This document shows, in pieces, positions 5,176 through 15,156 of a DNA stretch of 22,243 nucleotides (position 1 is the first letter of the stretch; every line of letters starts with the position of its first letter). Position numbers and translations under genes: made by a program. The stretch spans positions 1-22,243 of the IMG/VR virus record IMGVR_UViG_3300021091_000462. One strand, 5' to 3'. This stretch comes from a virus. The notes below the pieces were generated by a model. It saw only the letters and a list, made by a program, of their open reading frames with translations, did not search any database and had not been told where the DNA came from.

Positions 5176-8100
5176 ATGTCGTCAATTAAGGCAAAAATCT
5201 CAGATCTGATTAACAGACAACTTCCTGCCTTCATTTCTTCGGAATATGAGGATTTTTCTAAGTTTGTACAAAAATATTACGAGCAACTTGAGCTTCCTGG
5301 GCAACCAGCAGACATTATACACAATTTACAAAAATATCGTGACATTGACACTTACGAAAAAGACCTACTTTCTGAAAATACCATTACAACCCTTGCAGTA
5401 ACTGCAACAACAACAAAAATTGACGTTGTTAGCACAAAATCATTCCCAGAAAAAAATGGATATGTGTTAATTGACGATGAAATCATTTTTTACAAATCTA
5501 AAACCGATACCACGTTTGAAAACTGTGTAAGAAACCTTAGTGGCACAACAAAACTTGGAGATTTGTATAATACTTCTAAATTTAAGTTTGTAGATACTTT
5601 AGATTACAATAAAGGTGTTGCTCATAGCTTAAGTAGTCAAGTTTTCAATATTAGTAATCTATTTTTATACGCTTTTGTTAAAAATTTTGAAACTGAGTAT
5701 CTTTATGCGTTTCCAGAAGAAAATTTAAAGACAACAGTAGATAAAAGAATACTTATTAAAAATATTAAGAAATTTTATCAATCAAAAGGCACCGATCAAT
5801 CAATTAAATTTATTTTCAATACTATTGTAAGCAAAACTGCTGATGATGTCCCCACCGTTACATATCCTAAAGAATCTGTTGTCAAATTATCAGAATCTGA
5901 TTGGATTGATAATTTTGCATTAAAGGTAAAAGTAATTTCTGGAAATCCAACAAAACTAGTTGGAGCTAAAATTGTACAATTCGAAGATTCTTACAATAGC
6001 AAGGTAAAAAATGCTTCTGCTACAATTGATCATGTAAAACCTATTGGCGTTTTTAATGGAGAGTCAATTTGGGAGATTACTTTAGATGAAAAGACTGTAG
6101 TTGGTGAGTTTTCTATTGCATCTAAAACATTTTTAACAAAATCTCTAAATGTAGGAGATTCCTATGCAAATGTTTATTCTACACTGGGATGGCAAGAAAA
6201 AACTAATAGATTTGTAATTGGCACAGAAACATTTACCTACACTCAAAAAAATATTAATCAATTTAAGATTGCTTCGCGTGACGGCAACAGTAATTACTCT
6301 GTAAACACTCCAGTTTATAGTTATAGCACTGTAACTGCTTCATATGTTGACACTGACAATATTGTTAGGTATGTAAAAATGTTGCCTTTCGGTATACTAT
6401 ATGATTTACAGGTAGACAACTCTTCACCATATACTACAGAAGGAGAGATCGTTACTCAAACGAAATCTGGGTTTACCTCATCAAATCCAATCGTTTTTGA
6501 TAAACTTTCTGGATCATATAGATGGTTAATTAACAACAACAACACTGCTCCTAGTATTCCATTGAATCCCACTGCTCAACAAGCAGTAGGTCAAAGTTTA
6601 GCAAATGTTTCAGCTTTGCTTGAGGATACTGATTATTTTTATATCGCATCATCTAGTTTTCCTTCATATTCAATTGGACCCTTTTCTTCTTTAGGTATAC
6701 CAGAAGATCAAAGACATCTTAAACTAATTAAGAAGATTCCTGCTAATTCTACAGAAACATATCCAACAAATACCTCTGATGTTGGTATTTTAATTAATGG
6801 TGTGCCAATTTATAGTTACAAAGATGAAGAAGACATCATTACTGGTAAAATAGAAAATATTTCGGTAACTAGTCAAGGAAGAGGATATCTTGCGGCGCCG
6901 TTTGTAATCAATAATAACGGTAATGCAATATTAGGCAGAGCAGTGCTTAGTGGTGAAGTGGTTGAAAAGATTTTACCAACGTCTCCTACTATTTTTACTG
7001 CCGATCCCACAGTTGTTATTACTTCTGGAAGAAATGCCATAGTTAGTGCAACTGTTACTCAAGGAAAGGTAACACAACTCAATATTTTAAATCCTGGCGA
7101 GTTTTATTCTTCTCCACCAACAATTATTATTAAAGACTCTTCTGGACAAGGCAGATCTGCAAGATATACTGCCAATATATCTAATGACGGAAAAATTGTA
7201 AGTTTCAATAAAGAAGACGAAGGAAAATTCTATGATCAATCTACAGTATCAGTAGAAGTGGTTGCGCGTGGGTCTGGTGCAACCGCAATCGCTAAAGTTA
7301 GAAGATGGAAGAAAAATAGATTTAAAAAACTCCAAACAGCATTAGATACTAATTATGGTTATTTGTATGAAAACCCAAATGAAGAAATCGGTTTGGGGTA
7401 TGCTCAATTAGCAAATCCAGTAAAGTTAAGAATTGCTATTCAAGATAATTTAAACAATACAGGAAATCTTAATACGGTTTTAACTCATTCAAAAATTGTT
7501 GGATATGCTTACGATGGTAATCCTATCTACGGTCCATATGCTTATCAAGATCCTTTAGATCAAACTACAGCAATTGTCAGAATGACAAGTAGTTATTCGC
7601 AAAATACTAGTAGAGTTGGCGGTCCTGCAATTTCAACATATCCACTGGGCATGTTTATAGATGATTTTAATTATACTCATAGATCTGGATCGTTAGACGA
7701 AAATAATGGTAGATTTTGTATCACTCCAGAATATCCTCAAGGCACATATGCTTATTTTGTTTCTGTAGATGCATCCGAGACTCCAGTCTTTCCATATGTC
7801 ATAGGAAAAAATTATTACTCTTTGCCCGTAGACGCAAACTACAATAAAAAAATTACGCAAGACAACATTCCTGTAAATGCAGTCAGACTAAGGGATAGCA
7901 ATACACCAAATAATGGAGAGGGATGCTCTGCATACATAGAAGAAATCAATCGCGGCAGTGTATCAGGAATTGATGTCCAAAATTCTCATAATAATTTTTC
8001 TGTTGGTAGTATTGTAGAAAGTAATTATACTAGCACGTTAGGATCTGGTATTGTTGCAAAAGTTTCTTCTATTAAGGGTAAACTAGTAGAATCTATTGAA

Positions 8101-11100
8101 TGTAAAACTACTTATACAGCTAGTTTAAATTTTCCAGCTGGATCTACATCTGCGTTTCCAGTATACATCAATAATGTTGGAGTGTTATTGGGCAACACAG
8201 TTGTTGTGCGTGTACCAGCCCCTAATTTTAATCTATCCAACTTTACCGTTTTGTTAAGAAATTCGCTTAATAATTTTACAATTCCGTCTACTTTATTTGC
8301 TTCTGCAATAGCATCTGCTAAAATCGTTACAGAATCAAATTGTTATCTTTTTGCTGGCGATACTTTAACTCAAGCAGGATCAAATGCTACTGGTCAAATA
8401 ATTGGTAATGTATTTAATGATAAAACGATTGTCTTAAGAAACATTAGTGGCGTATTCAATACTACTAATCTTTTATCATCAAATACAACAGTTTTAAATT
8501 TAATTTTAGATAAAACGTCATCGTTTACTAGCGGAAGTGTAGTTACTTTAACAAATGGTAACCAAGTAGTTATTTTAAATGTAACTGCAAACTTTTTATT
8601 CACTGCATTTACTCCATTTGAAAATGGAGATGCCATTATATTCTCTTCTTCGTTTACTGGGGTGTCTGCAAACGCAATTTATTATGTCGTGAATAAAACA
8701 GCAACCGCTTTTAGAATAGCAGCAACCCCTGGCGGCACTGCATTAACTATTCCAGACAATACTGCTCCATCAGCTTTTGCTATTAGTCAAAAAGCTAGAG
8801 GAGAGATTCTTGAGACTACTTTAAACTCCAACACATTAAAAGTAAAAGTAACTGCTGGAACTTTTGATACCGATCCTAATTGTTACATAGTTAGCTCAAC
8901 TGCTGTAGACACGGTAGGCAGTAAAATAATTCAAATTAATAGTTTAAGTAGTAATATATCAATTTATGATGTAGATGACAAGATTGCAATTGTAAAAACA
9001 TCTTCTTCGCATGGATTGACAATTAATGATGAGGTAAACATCGATATTATTCCAGATGATTTTGTATCGACCGTTTTACATTATGTAAGAAGAAGAATTT
9101 ATCAACGAATTGAATTAGACCCACCAGTATTCTCTTCAAACCTTAATGACAGTGGTGCAGCAAGAATAAAAATTCTTAATATGGGAGCGGATTACAATAA
9201 CGGCACATTTACATCAGAATTACTTTTTAAAGATCAAACAAAAACTAGAGCAGGGTTAGGGGTTGCTGGAAATGCCAATAATGCAAAGGTTTCCATTGTT
9301 GTGTCTTTTAATAGAGTTATTTCTCTAACGATAGTCAGTAAAGGAAAGGGATATAGAAAGGGAGACGAGTTGGTTTTGCCTGCCAACGCTGCTATTAGAT
9401 CATTAGCATCTACAAGCACTTCTATTTTTACTAGCATGGTAGAACATGCTGGATTTGGATCTAATGAATCTGGATTATTTTTAGACAATCTCGATGGATT
9501 GTCAATCAACGATCTTTTAAAGATTGATTCCGAGATTGTTAAAATTTCTGGCTTCGAGACTGTAGAGCCAGTTTGGACTGCTGGAGCAAACGTATATTTT
9601 GGAGAAAAATATTATTTTGGTAGTAATTTATATGTTGTTTCGCAATCTGGCACAACAGCAGCACCTGGACCCACTCACACATTAGGCGAGCAAGTAAATG
9701 GCACTGCGAAGTTTACTTATTTTAGCAAGGCGACGCAATATCTGTCGGTTATCAGGGCACAGTTAGGCACTACTGCTATCGATCATTATGATAATACTTT
9801 AGTTGATTTACATAATCCGACATATCGTTTTAACTCTGGATATCAACTTACTGGCGGATCTGCAGCTGGTTATCTATCCAGTTATGATTCCAGTAAGCAA
9901 ATTATGGAATTGTATTTTGATACCGCTAATACTTTACAAAATATTATAACCGTTGATGATAATAGTGTATTCTTTGATAATAGCACTCCAGCAAAAATTG
10001 TTTCGGTGAAAACAGTATTAAGTCCACCAGAATATAAATTTGAGTTTTCAAGAGGATCTAGTCTTGGTCCTTGGATTAAAAATCCAAACATTTATATTCA
10101 AAAATTCTATCGTTACAAATTTGATACTAGTCACTCTTCAATGATAGGAAGTTATTTGGAATTTTCTCCAAGTATTACGCAAAATATATTGGGAATTGAA
10201 ACCAAAAAAAGTATTGCGCTACCAGGATATTCTAATTCGTTTGTGGAAGTAAAAACGGGATTTGGTCCATTAACTTCAACAAACACATTTGCGAAAAAAC
10301 AAAACATTAGTTATAATTATCTATATTATTATGATAAGGCAAATCTAGCAAAATCAGACAATGCATATTTAGAATTGATTGAAGATCCTTTGCAAGGACT
10401 TAAAAAAGTTATCTATGTTACTGATAATAGATTTGTTTACAGTATTAAAGATTATCCTGTCTTTAATGGCACGGGTAATATTACTTATACTACTACATCT
10501 GTTTCAGCGATTGGTAAAATTGATAAAATTACTGTTTTTAATCCTGGTAATTCATTTACAGAATTACCAACTATCTTTGGTGTAAGACCATCACCAGCAC
10601 TAGAATGCATTGCTCAAGTAATTCATGATCCTCAAACTAAAAGAATTAACTCGGTAAAAATTATTAACCCTGGTGCTAATTATTCTCAACCAAAAGCAAT
10701 TTTGATATCTGGAGATGGTAAATTTGCAGAATTTGAAGTCTTTAAAAAATCGGATAATTCTATTTTATCCATCAACGTTATCAATAAAGGAATCGGGTAT
10801 ACATACAGACCAAATATTATAATAGTAGAGACTGATGTTAATGCATACTATGAATCAACTACTATCGGGGTGCCAAAGAAGATTCGTTTAGGATCTAATG
10901 GAAGTGCTTTCAATTTAGACAAAACAGTTTCTTCTAAATTTACAACAAAACAAATTTTGGTATTAAGTGACTTTGTAAAAAATTCTTTTGCAGTAAATGA
11001 AATCATAAAACAATATGAAGATAATTATATCATTGCAGTAGGAAAAATTGTTGATTATAAAAAAGATACAAATGTATTGAAAATAGAAGTTACTTCTGGA

Positions 11101-14100
11101 GTTTTCCAACCCAATTTAAATATTGTAGGAGAGAAAACAAATAGTGTTGCAAAAGTCAAAAAGATTCTTACAAATAATTTAAAATCTTCTATTAAATCAT
11201 ATTACGATAATCTGGGAGGATATGAATCTGAAAGAGGCATGTTAAACACCTCCTCACAAAGACTAGCAGATTCATATTTTTATCAAGATTATTCTTACGT
11301 AATTAAATCTAAATCTTCAATTAATAAATGGCGTAATTTAATCAAAGACACTATTCATCCAGCAGGATTTCAACTATTTGGTGAGTTGCTGGTAGAAAGT
11401 AAAGGTGATGTAAATATCAAACCGCAACAACCAAAATCAGACAGAATAAGTATTGTTCAGTTGTGGGATGAAACCAAAAACCGCATTACTGTAGAATCTC
11501 AATTAACAAGAAGACAAATTACTTCTGTTACATTAAACACACAAAATACGACCATTGAACAGGGCACGGGATCTGTGTTTGTAAGTGATTACAATACTAC
11601 AGAAACCAGAGCTTATGTTGTTTCTTTGTCTCCCGCATTTACAGGAGATTTTGATCAATCTGGAAATAGAAGTGGTAATAAAGTTTTTACAATGTTTCAA
11701 GCAAAACCAGCTGGATCATTTTTACCAACCACTCCTTTAGTAGTAGATAACCCACAAAATTTGATAATTACAATAGACGGAATATTGCAAGAGCCTGGAA
11801 AAGCATTTACTGTTTCAGGATCAACCATTACTTTTGCAGAAGCTCCATTGGGACCACGCACTGTATTGGGCGTGCCCGTGCAACAACAAAATTTTGTTGG
11901 TCGTTATATAGCATTTAAAAACAACACGTATAATAATCGTTATTTCAAAAAAATTAAACAAATTTCTCAAAATAGCGGACGATGGTTAGATGCAGCAGAT
12001 CAAATTGAAGTCAATCGTAATTTTATTATTGAAGAATCGTTTGCTTATTTGATTGACAAATATCCAACTACAATTATTCCGAATAGCACAAAATGTAAAA
12101 GAGATATTGGAATTATTTTGGATGCTATTTCGCATGATTTAAAATTTGGCGGGAATAAATCTATAGTTACTGCAGCACAGTCATATTATAATGGAAATTC
12201 GTTAGCATATGTAAATTTACAAAAAACAGAAACATTAGATGCGTTTAAATATGCTGCAAATGCAGCAATTGCTGCTACCAGAAACTGGGATATAAGTTTA
12301 AATAATTGTCAAACAGTTATAGGATCATCTACGGTTACTTTGCCGTCTACGGTGGGCATTATTAAAGGAATGAGAGTTAATGGGAAAGGCATACCATCTA
12401 ATTCAACATATCAAGCTGTTGTTTTTGACGTTCTTAACAGCACACAAATTGTTATTGGCATTCCGTCTTTATCTTCTAATGTTGTATCTACACAAAGTGG
12501 TAGTGTTACATCTCCAGTGCAAACTTCCATTATTTTACAAGACGGCACAATTCAAATTCTACCGCCCTCGGAAGTTGTATTACAAGATGGATCAACATTT
12601 ACTGCATTTGGAGCAATTGGTCCTGTGCCAGCTATTGCCACTTTTGCAAATACACAATTAACATTTTCGTTAAGTGGTATAAACAATGGCACCTTTTTTG
12701 ATGCCTCTGATCTAATTGAAAAAAATAGACAATATATCGTTGAAGAGTCATTTGGTTTCTTGAATTTTACATATCCTGGGTTTATAAATCCAAACGCAAT
12801 AAAATGCAAACGAGATATTGGAATTTTTATTGACTCTATTGTTTCAACATTACGTTTTGGCGGTAATATTAAAATGGTAGAATTTGGTGAATCTTATTAC
12901 ACTGGCAATTCTTTAGCATATATTAACATGCAAAAGACAGAAACTTTAGCGACATTTAATAAAGCTAAAGAGTTGGCAATTTTAGCGATGAGAAATCTAT
13001 TGCCTGCAGGACAATTCACTACCATTGCTCCAATAACAGATTTAACAATTAGCGTTGATACTGGAGTGCCTGCATGTGCATTAGTGGCATCTGCAATTAA
13101 TACTTCTTACGCCATAGTAGAAGATGTTATTAACAATGGACCAAATAGAATTGTTAAAGTCCAACAAAATCCAAATTTTCCTGGATTCTATACACCTATA
13201 AGGACCATCTCGAATCATTCAATAATAAGGAGCACAGAAGTCCCAGAATGTGCGTCGGTGGCAAATGCTATTACTACTTATTATACCATTTTGCAAAACA
13301 TTATTAACAATGGAGTAAATAGTGTTCCTATAATTAAACCAATATACTTTGATGGAGTGGAGACATCATTTAAATTATACTATGAAAATAATGCACCTGT
13401 TGAATTAGACAGCAAAGAAAACTTAATTATATCTTTGGATGGTGTGCTTCAAGAATCTCGCACCACTCCCACTATCCCAGCAAAAGCTGCTTACTATATC
13501 AACAAAACAGTTATACCAAATGAAATAGTATTCTTAACTGCTCCCGTAGCATATGATAATAGAAACTTCCAAAAATTCTTTGGTCTAACTGCAGGAAATT
13601 ATGAAAGATTAAAAATTGAAGAAAGTAGGATAACTGGCAACAGTAATGGACCCTTTTTAATGAGATCTGTTGTAACCAATAGAGCATTTACTGTATATGA
13701 TGATCGCAACGTATTAGTATTTGTTGATGGAGTACTTCAAATTAGAAATAAATCATATACAATTAATAATTCAAATATTACATTTAGTGAAAAATTAAAA
13801 GCGGGACAGAATGTTAATATTTTAGTATTGTATGGTAGAGATATCAATAAAACGTTAGAATTTTATAATTATGATCAAGATAGATATTTAAATAGAATAC
13901 AAATCACAGTATCTACTACATTTAATATTGAAAAAACATTTTCTAAAAAGTATGCTTTCCAAGGAGATACTTTGGGCACAGCATCTGCATTGGGAGAAAT
14001 TAAATCAATCAGAAAAAATGGACCGAATACTATTTTAATAGTAGAAACAGATAATAGACCGTTTGGTCCAGGTCAAATCAAATTATCTGGAATTACATAT

Positions 14101-15156
14101 AACAATAGTAATATTGTAATTAATGCAAATCAAGTTGTTTCTATTTCTGACTTTGTGCAAGATGAAGATAAGTTTGATATTTTAACTGAGACAAACGTAA
14201 ATTGGTTATATGATTCTGGCGAAAGAAAAGTATTCAATTTGGGGTTAAGTCCAGGAGATCAAATTAGAATTGATGGCGAAAGTGAGTTTCGTAGGATTCT
14301 AAGTATTCCAACAAATGCAAAGAAAATAGATTACTCAACCAAACTTTCCTATGCTAATATATTTAATGTAACAAATTACAACGAATATTTGTTTGGCGAG
14401 GGGTTAGATATTGTTGCTGAGATTAATCCTTTAAGTGGGGAAGTTGTGAAGTTAGTTTGGAATCAAAGAGATTATGGAAATGCATACGCTCCAATTTCAA
14501 ATACCTCTGGTTATTTAAAAGCACCAATATTAGAATTTATTTCACAAAGAGATGTGGATGTAGATGGAAATACTATAGGTGCTCCTACTGGCGGCGGGGC
14601 AGCTGGACACGTAATCATTGATAAACGCGGTGAAATTATTGATGTGGTATTAACAAATCCTGGAGGTGGGTATATTGTGCCGCCAAAAGTATCTATTAAC
14701 AGAGGATATCAAATCATTAAATCTGCAGAAAGAAAAATTTTTGAAAAACAAACTATACAAATTGAGCCAAAAATAAACTCTCCAATTTTTATTACTTCAA
14801 TAATTCAAGTAATAAAACCACCATCAACCATACCGCCAGTATTACTTAACCCATTTGGAAATGCTGGAGCAATTTCTTTCTCTGTTGATGTTACTAATTT
14901 TAGTCACATAACAGTAAATACTGCTATTGCTTCCTCAACGATAGACATTGTTGTGACAAAAAATCTATTGGCAAAATTAAACGCTTTAATGTTAAAACTG
15001 GCGGTTAATAGAAACATAAACTTAAATATTCCAACAGATGTAAAAGTTATTCCGTTTATTTCTAATAACATTCAATCAGTTGGTCCAGAAGTTGTTGCAA
15101 TCGGTTTGGTGCTTTGGAATCTAATAAATTTGCTTCAGATGAATATGCTCAAGTAA
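5176..15156 (+). CDS. Giant modular baseplate protein at the gp7 position, YHYH domain
   Basis: This 3326-residue protein occupies the place of gp7 (1032 residues in T4), the wedge initiator. The N-terminus (LPAFISSEYEDFSKFVQKYY, about residues 15-34; FYQSKGTDQSIKFIF, about 200-214) looks like the cyanophage wedge protein. Further modules by residue: a 'DDEIIFY' turn module (77-128); short beta repeats with N-P-G/GY signatures (near 559, 632, 1381, 1782, 1824, 1863, 3154); a YHYH domain (about 770-880, with YDGNPIYGPYAY and NGRFCITPEYPQGTYAYF); a phage module with YYVVNKTATAFRIAATPGG (about 1163-1187); a second turn module interrupted by a VYFGEKYYFGSNLYVV insert (about 1463-1518); three 'DGVLQ' modules; and two CKRDIG modules. 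It likely builds the wedge and adds surface-exposed, possibly receptor-contacting parts. The C-terminus appears cut by a frameshift near 15105, the true end probably being 15482. Symbol withheld because homology to T4 gp7 was not shown. Confidence 0.85.
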   Translation: MSSIKAKISDLINRQLPAFISSEYEDFSKFVQKYYEQLELPGQPADIIHNLQKYRDIDTYEKDLLSENTITTLAVTATTTKIDVVSTKSFPEKNGYVLIDDEIIFYKSKTDTTFENCVRNLSGTTKLGDLYNTSKFKFVDTLDYNKGVAHSLSSQVFNISNLFLYAFVKNFETEYLYAFPEENLKTTVDKRILIKNIKKFYQSKGTDQSIKFIFNTIVSKTADDVPTVTYPKESVVKLSESDWIDNFALKVKVISGNPTKLVGAKIVQFEDSYNSKVKNASATIDHVKPIGVFNGESIWEITLDEKTVVGEFSIASKTFLTKSLNVGDSYANVYSTLGWQEKTNRFVIGTETFTYTQKNINQFKIASRDGNSNYSVNTPVYSYSTVTASYVDTDNIVRYVKMLPFGILYDLQVDNSSPYTTEGEIVTQTKSGFTSSNPIVFDKLSGSYRWLINNNNTAPSIPLNPTAQQAVGQSLANVSALLEDTDYFYIASSSFPSYSIGPFSSLGIPEDQRHLKLIKKIPANSTETYPTNTSDVGILINGVPIYSYKDEEDIITGKIENISVTSQGRGYLAAPFVINNNGNAILGRAVLSGEVVEKILPTSPTIFTADPTVVITSGRNAIVSATVTQGKVTQLNILNPGEFYSSPPTIIIKDSSGQGRSARYTANISNDGKIVSFNKEDEGKFYDQSTVSVEVVARGSGATAIAKVRRWKKNRFKKLQTALDTNYGYLYENPNEEIGLGYAQLANPVKLRIAIQDNLNNTGNLNTVLTHSKIVGYAYDGNPIYGPYAYQDPLDQTTAIVRMTSSYSQNTSRVGGPAISTYPLGMFIDDFNYTHRSGSLDENNGRFCITPEYPQGTYAYFVSVDASETPVFPYVIGKNYYSLPVDANYNKKITQDNIPVNAVRLRDSNTPNNGEGCSAYIEEINRGSVSGIDVQNSHNNFSVGSIVESNYTSTLGSGIVAKVSSIKGKLVESIECKTTYTASLNFPAGSTSAFPVYINNVGVLLGNTVVVRVPAPNFNLSNFTVLLRNSLNNFTIPSTLFASAIASAKIVTESNCYLFAGDTLTQAGSNATGQIIGNVFNDKTIVLRNISGVFNTTNLLSSNTTVLNLILDKTSSFTSGSVVTLTNGNQVVILNVTANFLFTAFTPFENGDAIIFSSSFTGVSANAIYYVVNKTATAFRIAATPGGTALTIPDNTAPSAFAISQKARGEILETTLNSNTLKVKVTAGTFDTDPNCYIVSSTAVDTVGSKIIQINSLSSNISIYDVDDKIAIVKTSSSHGLTINDEVNIDIIPDDFVSTVLHYVRRRIYQRIELDPPVFSSNLNDSGAARIKILNMGADYNNGTFTSELLFKDQTKTRAGLGVAGNANNAKVSIVVSFNRVISLTIVSKGKGYRKGDELVLPANAAIRSLASTSTSIFTSMVEHAGFGSNESGLFLDNLDGLSINDLLKIDSEIVKISGFETVEPVWTAGANVYFGEKYYFGSNLYVVSQSGTTAAPGPTHTLGEQVNGTAKFTYFSKATQYLSVIRAQLGTTAIDHYDNTLVDLHNPTYRFNSGYQLTGGSAAGYLSSYDSSKQIMELYFDTANTLQNIITVDDNSVFFDNSTPAKIVSVKTVLSPPEYKFEFSRGSSLGPWIKNPNIYIQKFYRYKFDTSHSSMIGSYLEFSPSITQNILGIETKKSIALPGYSNSFVEVKTGFGPLTSTNTFAKKQNISYNYLYYYDKANLAKSDNAYLELIEDPLQGLKKVIYVTDNRFVYSIKDYPVFNGTGNITYTTTSVSAIGKIDKITVFNPGNSFTELPTIFGVRPSPALECIAQVIHDPQTKRINSVKIINPGANYSQPKAILISGDGKFAEFEVFKKSDNSILSINVINKGIGYTYRPNIIIVETDVNAYYESTTIGVPKKIRLGSNGSAFNLDKTVSSKFTTKQILVLSDFVKNSFAVNEIIKQYEDNYIIAVGKIVDYKKDTNVLKIEVTSGVFQPNLNIVGEKTNSVAKVKKILTNNLKSSIKSYYDNLGGYESERGMLNTSSQRLADSYFYQDYSYVIKSKSSINKWRNLIKDTIHPAGFQLFGELLVESKGDVNIKPQQPKSDRISIVQLWDETKNRITVESQLTRRQITSVTLNTQNTTIEQGTGSVFVSDYNTTETRAYVVSLSPAFTGDFDQSGNRSGNKVFTMFQAKPAGSFLPTTPLVVDNPQNLIITIDGILQEPGKAFTVSGSTITFAEAPLGPRTVLGVPVQQQNFVGRYIAFKNNTYNNRYFKKIKQISQNSGRWLDAADQIEVNRNFIIEESFAYLIDKYPTTIIPNSTKCKRDIGIILDAISHDLKFGGNKSIVTAAQSYYNGNSLAYVNLQKTETLDAFKYAANAAIAATRNWDISLNNCQTVIGSSTVTLPSTVGIIKGMRVNGKGIPSNSTYQAVVFDVLNSTQIVIGIPSLSSNVVSTQSGSVTSPVQTSIILQDGTIQILPPSEVVLQDGSTFTAFGAIGPVPAIATFANTQLTFSLSGINNGTFFDASDLIEKNRQYIVEESFGFLNFTYPGFINPNAIKCKRDIGIFIDSIVSTLRFGGNIKMVEFGESYYTGNSLAYINMQKTETLATFNKAKELAILAMRNLLPAGQFTTIAPITDLTISVDTGVPACALVASAINTSYAIVEDVINNGPNRIVKVQQNPNFPGFYTPIRTISNHSIIRSTEVPECASVANAITTYYTILQNIINNGVNSVPIIKPIYFDGVETSFKLYYENNAPVELDSKENLIISLDGVLQESRTTPTIPAKAAYYINKTVIPNEIVFLTAPVAYDNRNFQKFFGLTAGNYERLKIEESRITGNSNGPFLMRSVVTNRAFTVYDDRNVLVFVDGVLQIRNKSYTINNSNITFSEKLKAGQNVNILVLYGRDINKTLEFYNYDQDRYLNRIQITVSTTFNIEKTFSKKYAFQGDTLGTASALGEIKSIRKNGPNTILIVETDNRPFGPGQIKLSGITYNNSNIVINANQVVSISDFVQDEDKFDILTETNVNWLYDSGERKVFNLGLSPGDQIRIDGESEFRRILSIPTNAKKIDYSTKLSYANIFNVTNYNEYLFGEGLDIVAEINPLSGEVVKLVWNQRDYGNAYAPISNTSGYLKAPILEFISQRDVDVDGNTIGAPTGGGAAGHVIIDKRGEIIDVVLTNPGGGYIVPPKVSINRGYQIIKSAERKIFEKQTIQIEPKINSPIFITSIIQVIKPPSTIPPVLLNPFGNAGAISFSVDVTNFSHITVNTAIASSTIDIVVTKNLLAKLNALMLKLAVNRNINLNIPTDVKVIPFISNNIQSVGPEVVAIGLVLWNLINLLQMNMLK
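7489..7821 (+). other. YHYH domain within the giant protein
   Basis: Within the giant frame, the stretch IVGYAYDGNPIYGPYAY followed by YPLGMFIDDFNY, LDENNGRFCITPEYPQGTY and PVFPYVIGKNYY matches the YHYH domain family, found in bacterial surface proteins and cyanophage structural proteins. Its activity is unknown. It marks this protein as of cyanophage type. Confidence 0.8.
11980..12288 (+). repeat. CKRDIG module, copy 1 (giant gene)
   Basis: This 103-codon segment encodes LDAADQIEVNRNFIIEESF, KCKRDIGIILDAI, FGGN and YYNGNSLAYVNLQKTETL. It aligns without gaps to the segment at 12691-12999, with slightly over half of residues identical by eye. The pattern 'N-R-x-F/Y-I-x-E-E-S ... C-K-R-D-I-G ... 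G-G-N' recurs in cyanophage fibre-like proteins. Its function is unknown. Confidence 0.85.
12691..12999 (+). repeat. CKRDIG module, copy 2 (giant gene)
   Basis: Second copy of the 103-residue module, encoding FDASDLIEKNRQYIVEESF, KCKRDIGIFIDSI, FGGN and YYTGNSLAYINMQKTETL. It is in the same frame and of identical length to copy 1. About 400 bases of unrelated beta-rich sequence separate the two, so this is a dispersed rather than strictly tandem duplication. Confidence 0.85.
13051..13326 (+). repeat. Paired short helical repeats in the giant gene
   Basis: Two related segments follow the second CKRDIG copy: SVDTGVPACALVASAINTSY at 13051 onward and STEVPECASVANAITTYYTI at 13231 onward. Each continues as 'I-V/L-x-x-V/I-I-N-N-G' and contains one conserved cysteine (C-A) in the same position. 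Each unit is about 32-34 residues. They may be the C-terminal part of the CKRDIG module, duplicated. Confidence 0.75.

Larger units (their letters stand above)
11758..13740 (+). repeat. Three 'DGVLQ' modules in the giant gene
   Basis: Three copies of a short beta module occur: NLIITIDGILQEPGKAFTVS starting at 11758, NLIISLDGVLQESRTTPTIP at 13420 and NVLVFVDGVLQIRNKSYTIN at 13708. Each continues into an 'I-x-F-x-x-x-x' strand (for example STITFAEAP, NITFSEKL). The first two flank the CKRDIG modules; the third follows directly after the second. Such modules are common in cyanophage tail-fibre-like proteins. Confidence 0.75.

Noticed and set aside
8394-8636. Minus-strand open frames within the structural genes (also 9234-9509, 16152-16526, 19214-19453)
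   Set aside because: Each lies opposite a long, well-supported + strand gene and has no start signals or recognisable product.
10379-10585. Plus-strand frame rich in Leu and Ile inside the giant gene
   Set aside because: It is the out-of-frame reading of AT-rich coding DNA; composition mimics a membrane protein by chance. The same applies to 12380-12661.
15100-15112. Programmed -1 ribosomal frameshift site
   Set aside because: No X-XXY-YYZ heptamer in the right phase and no obvious downstream stem-loop was seen; a one-base deletion or sequencing error explains the data better, though programmed shifting cannot be excluded.
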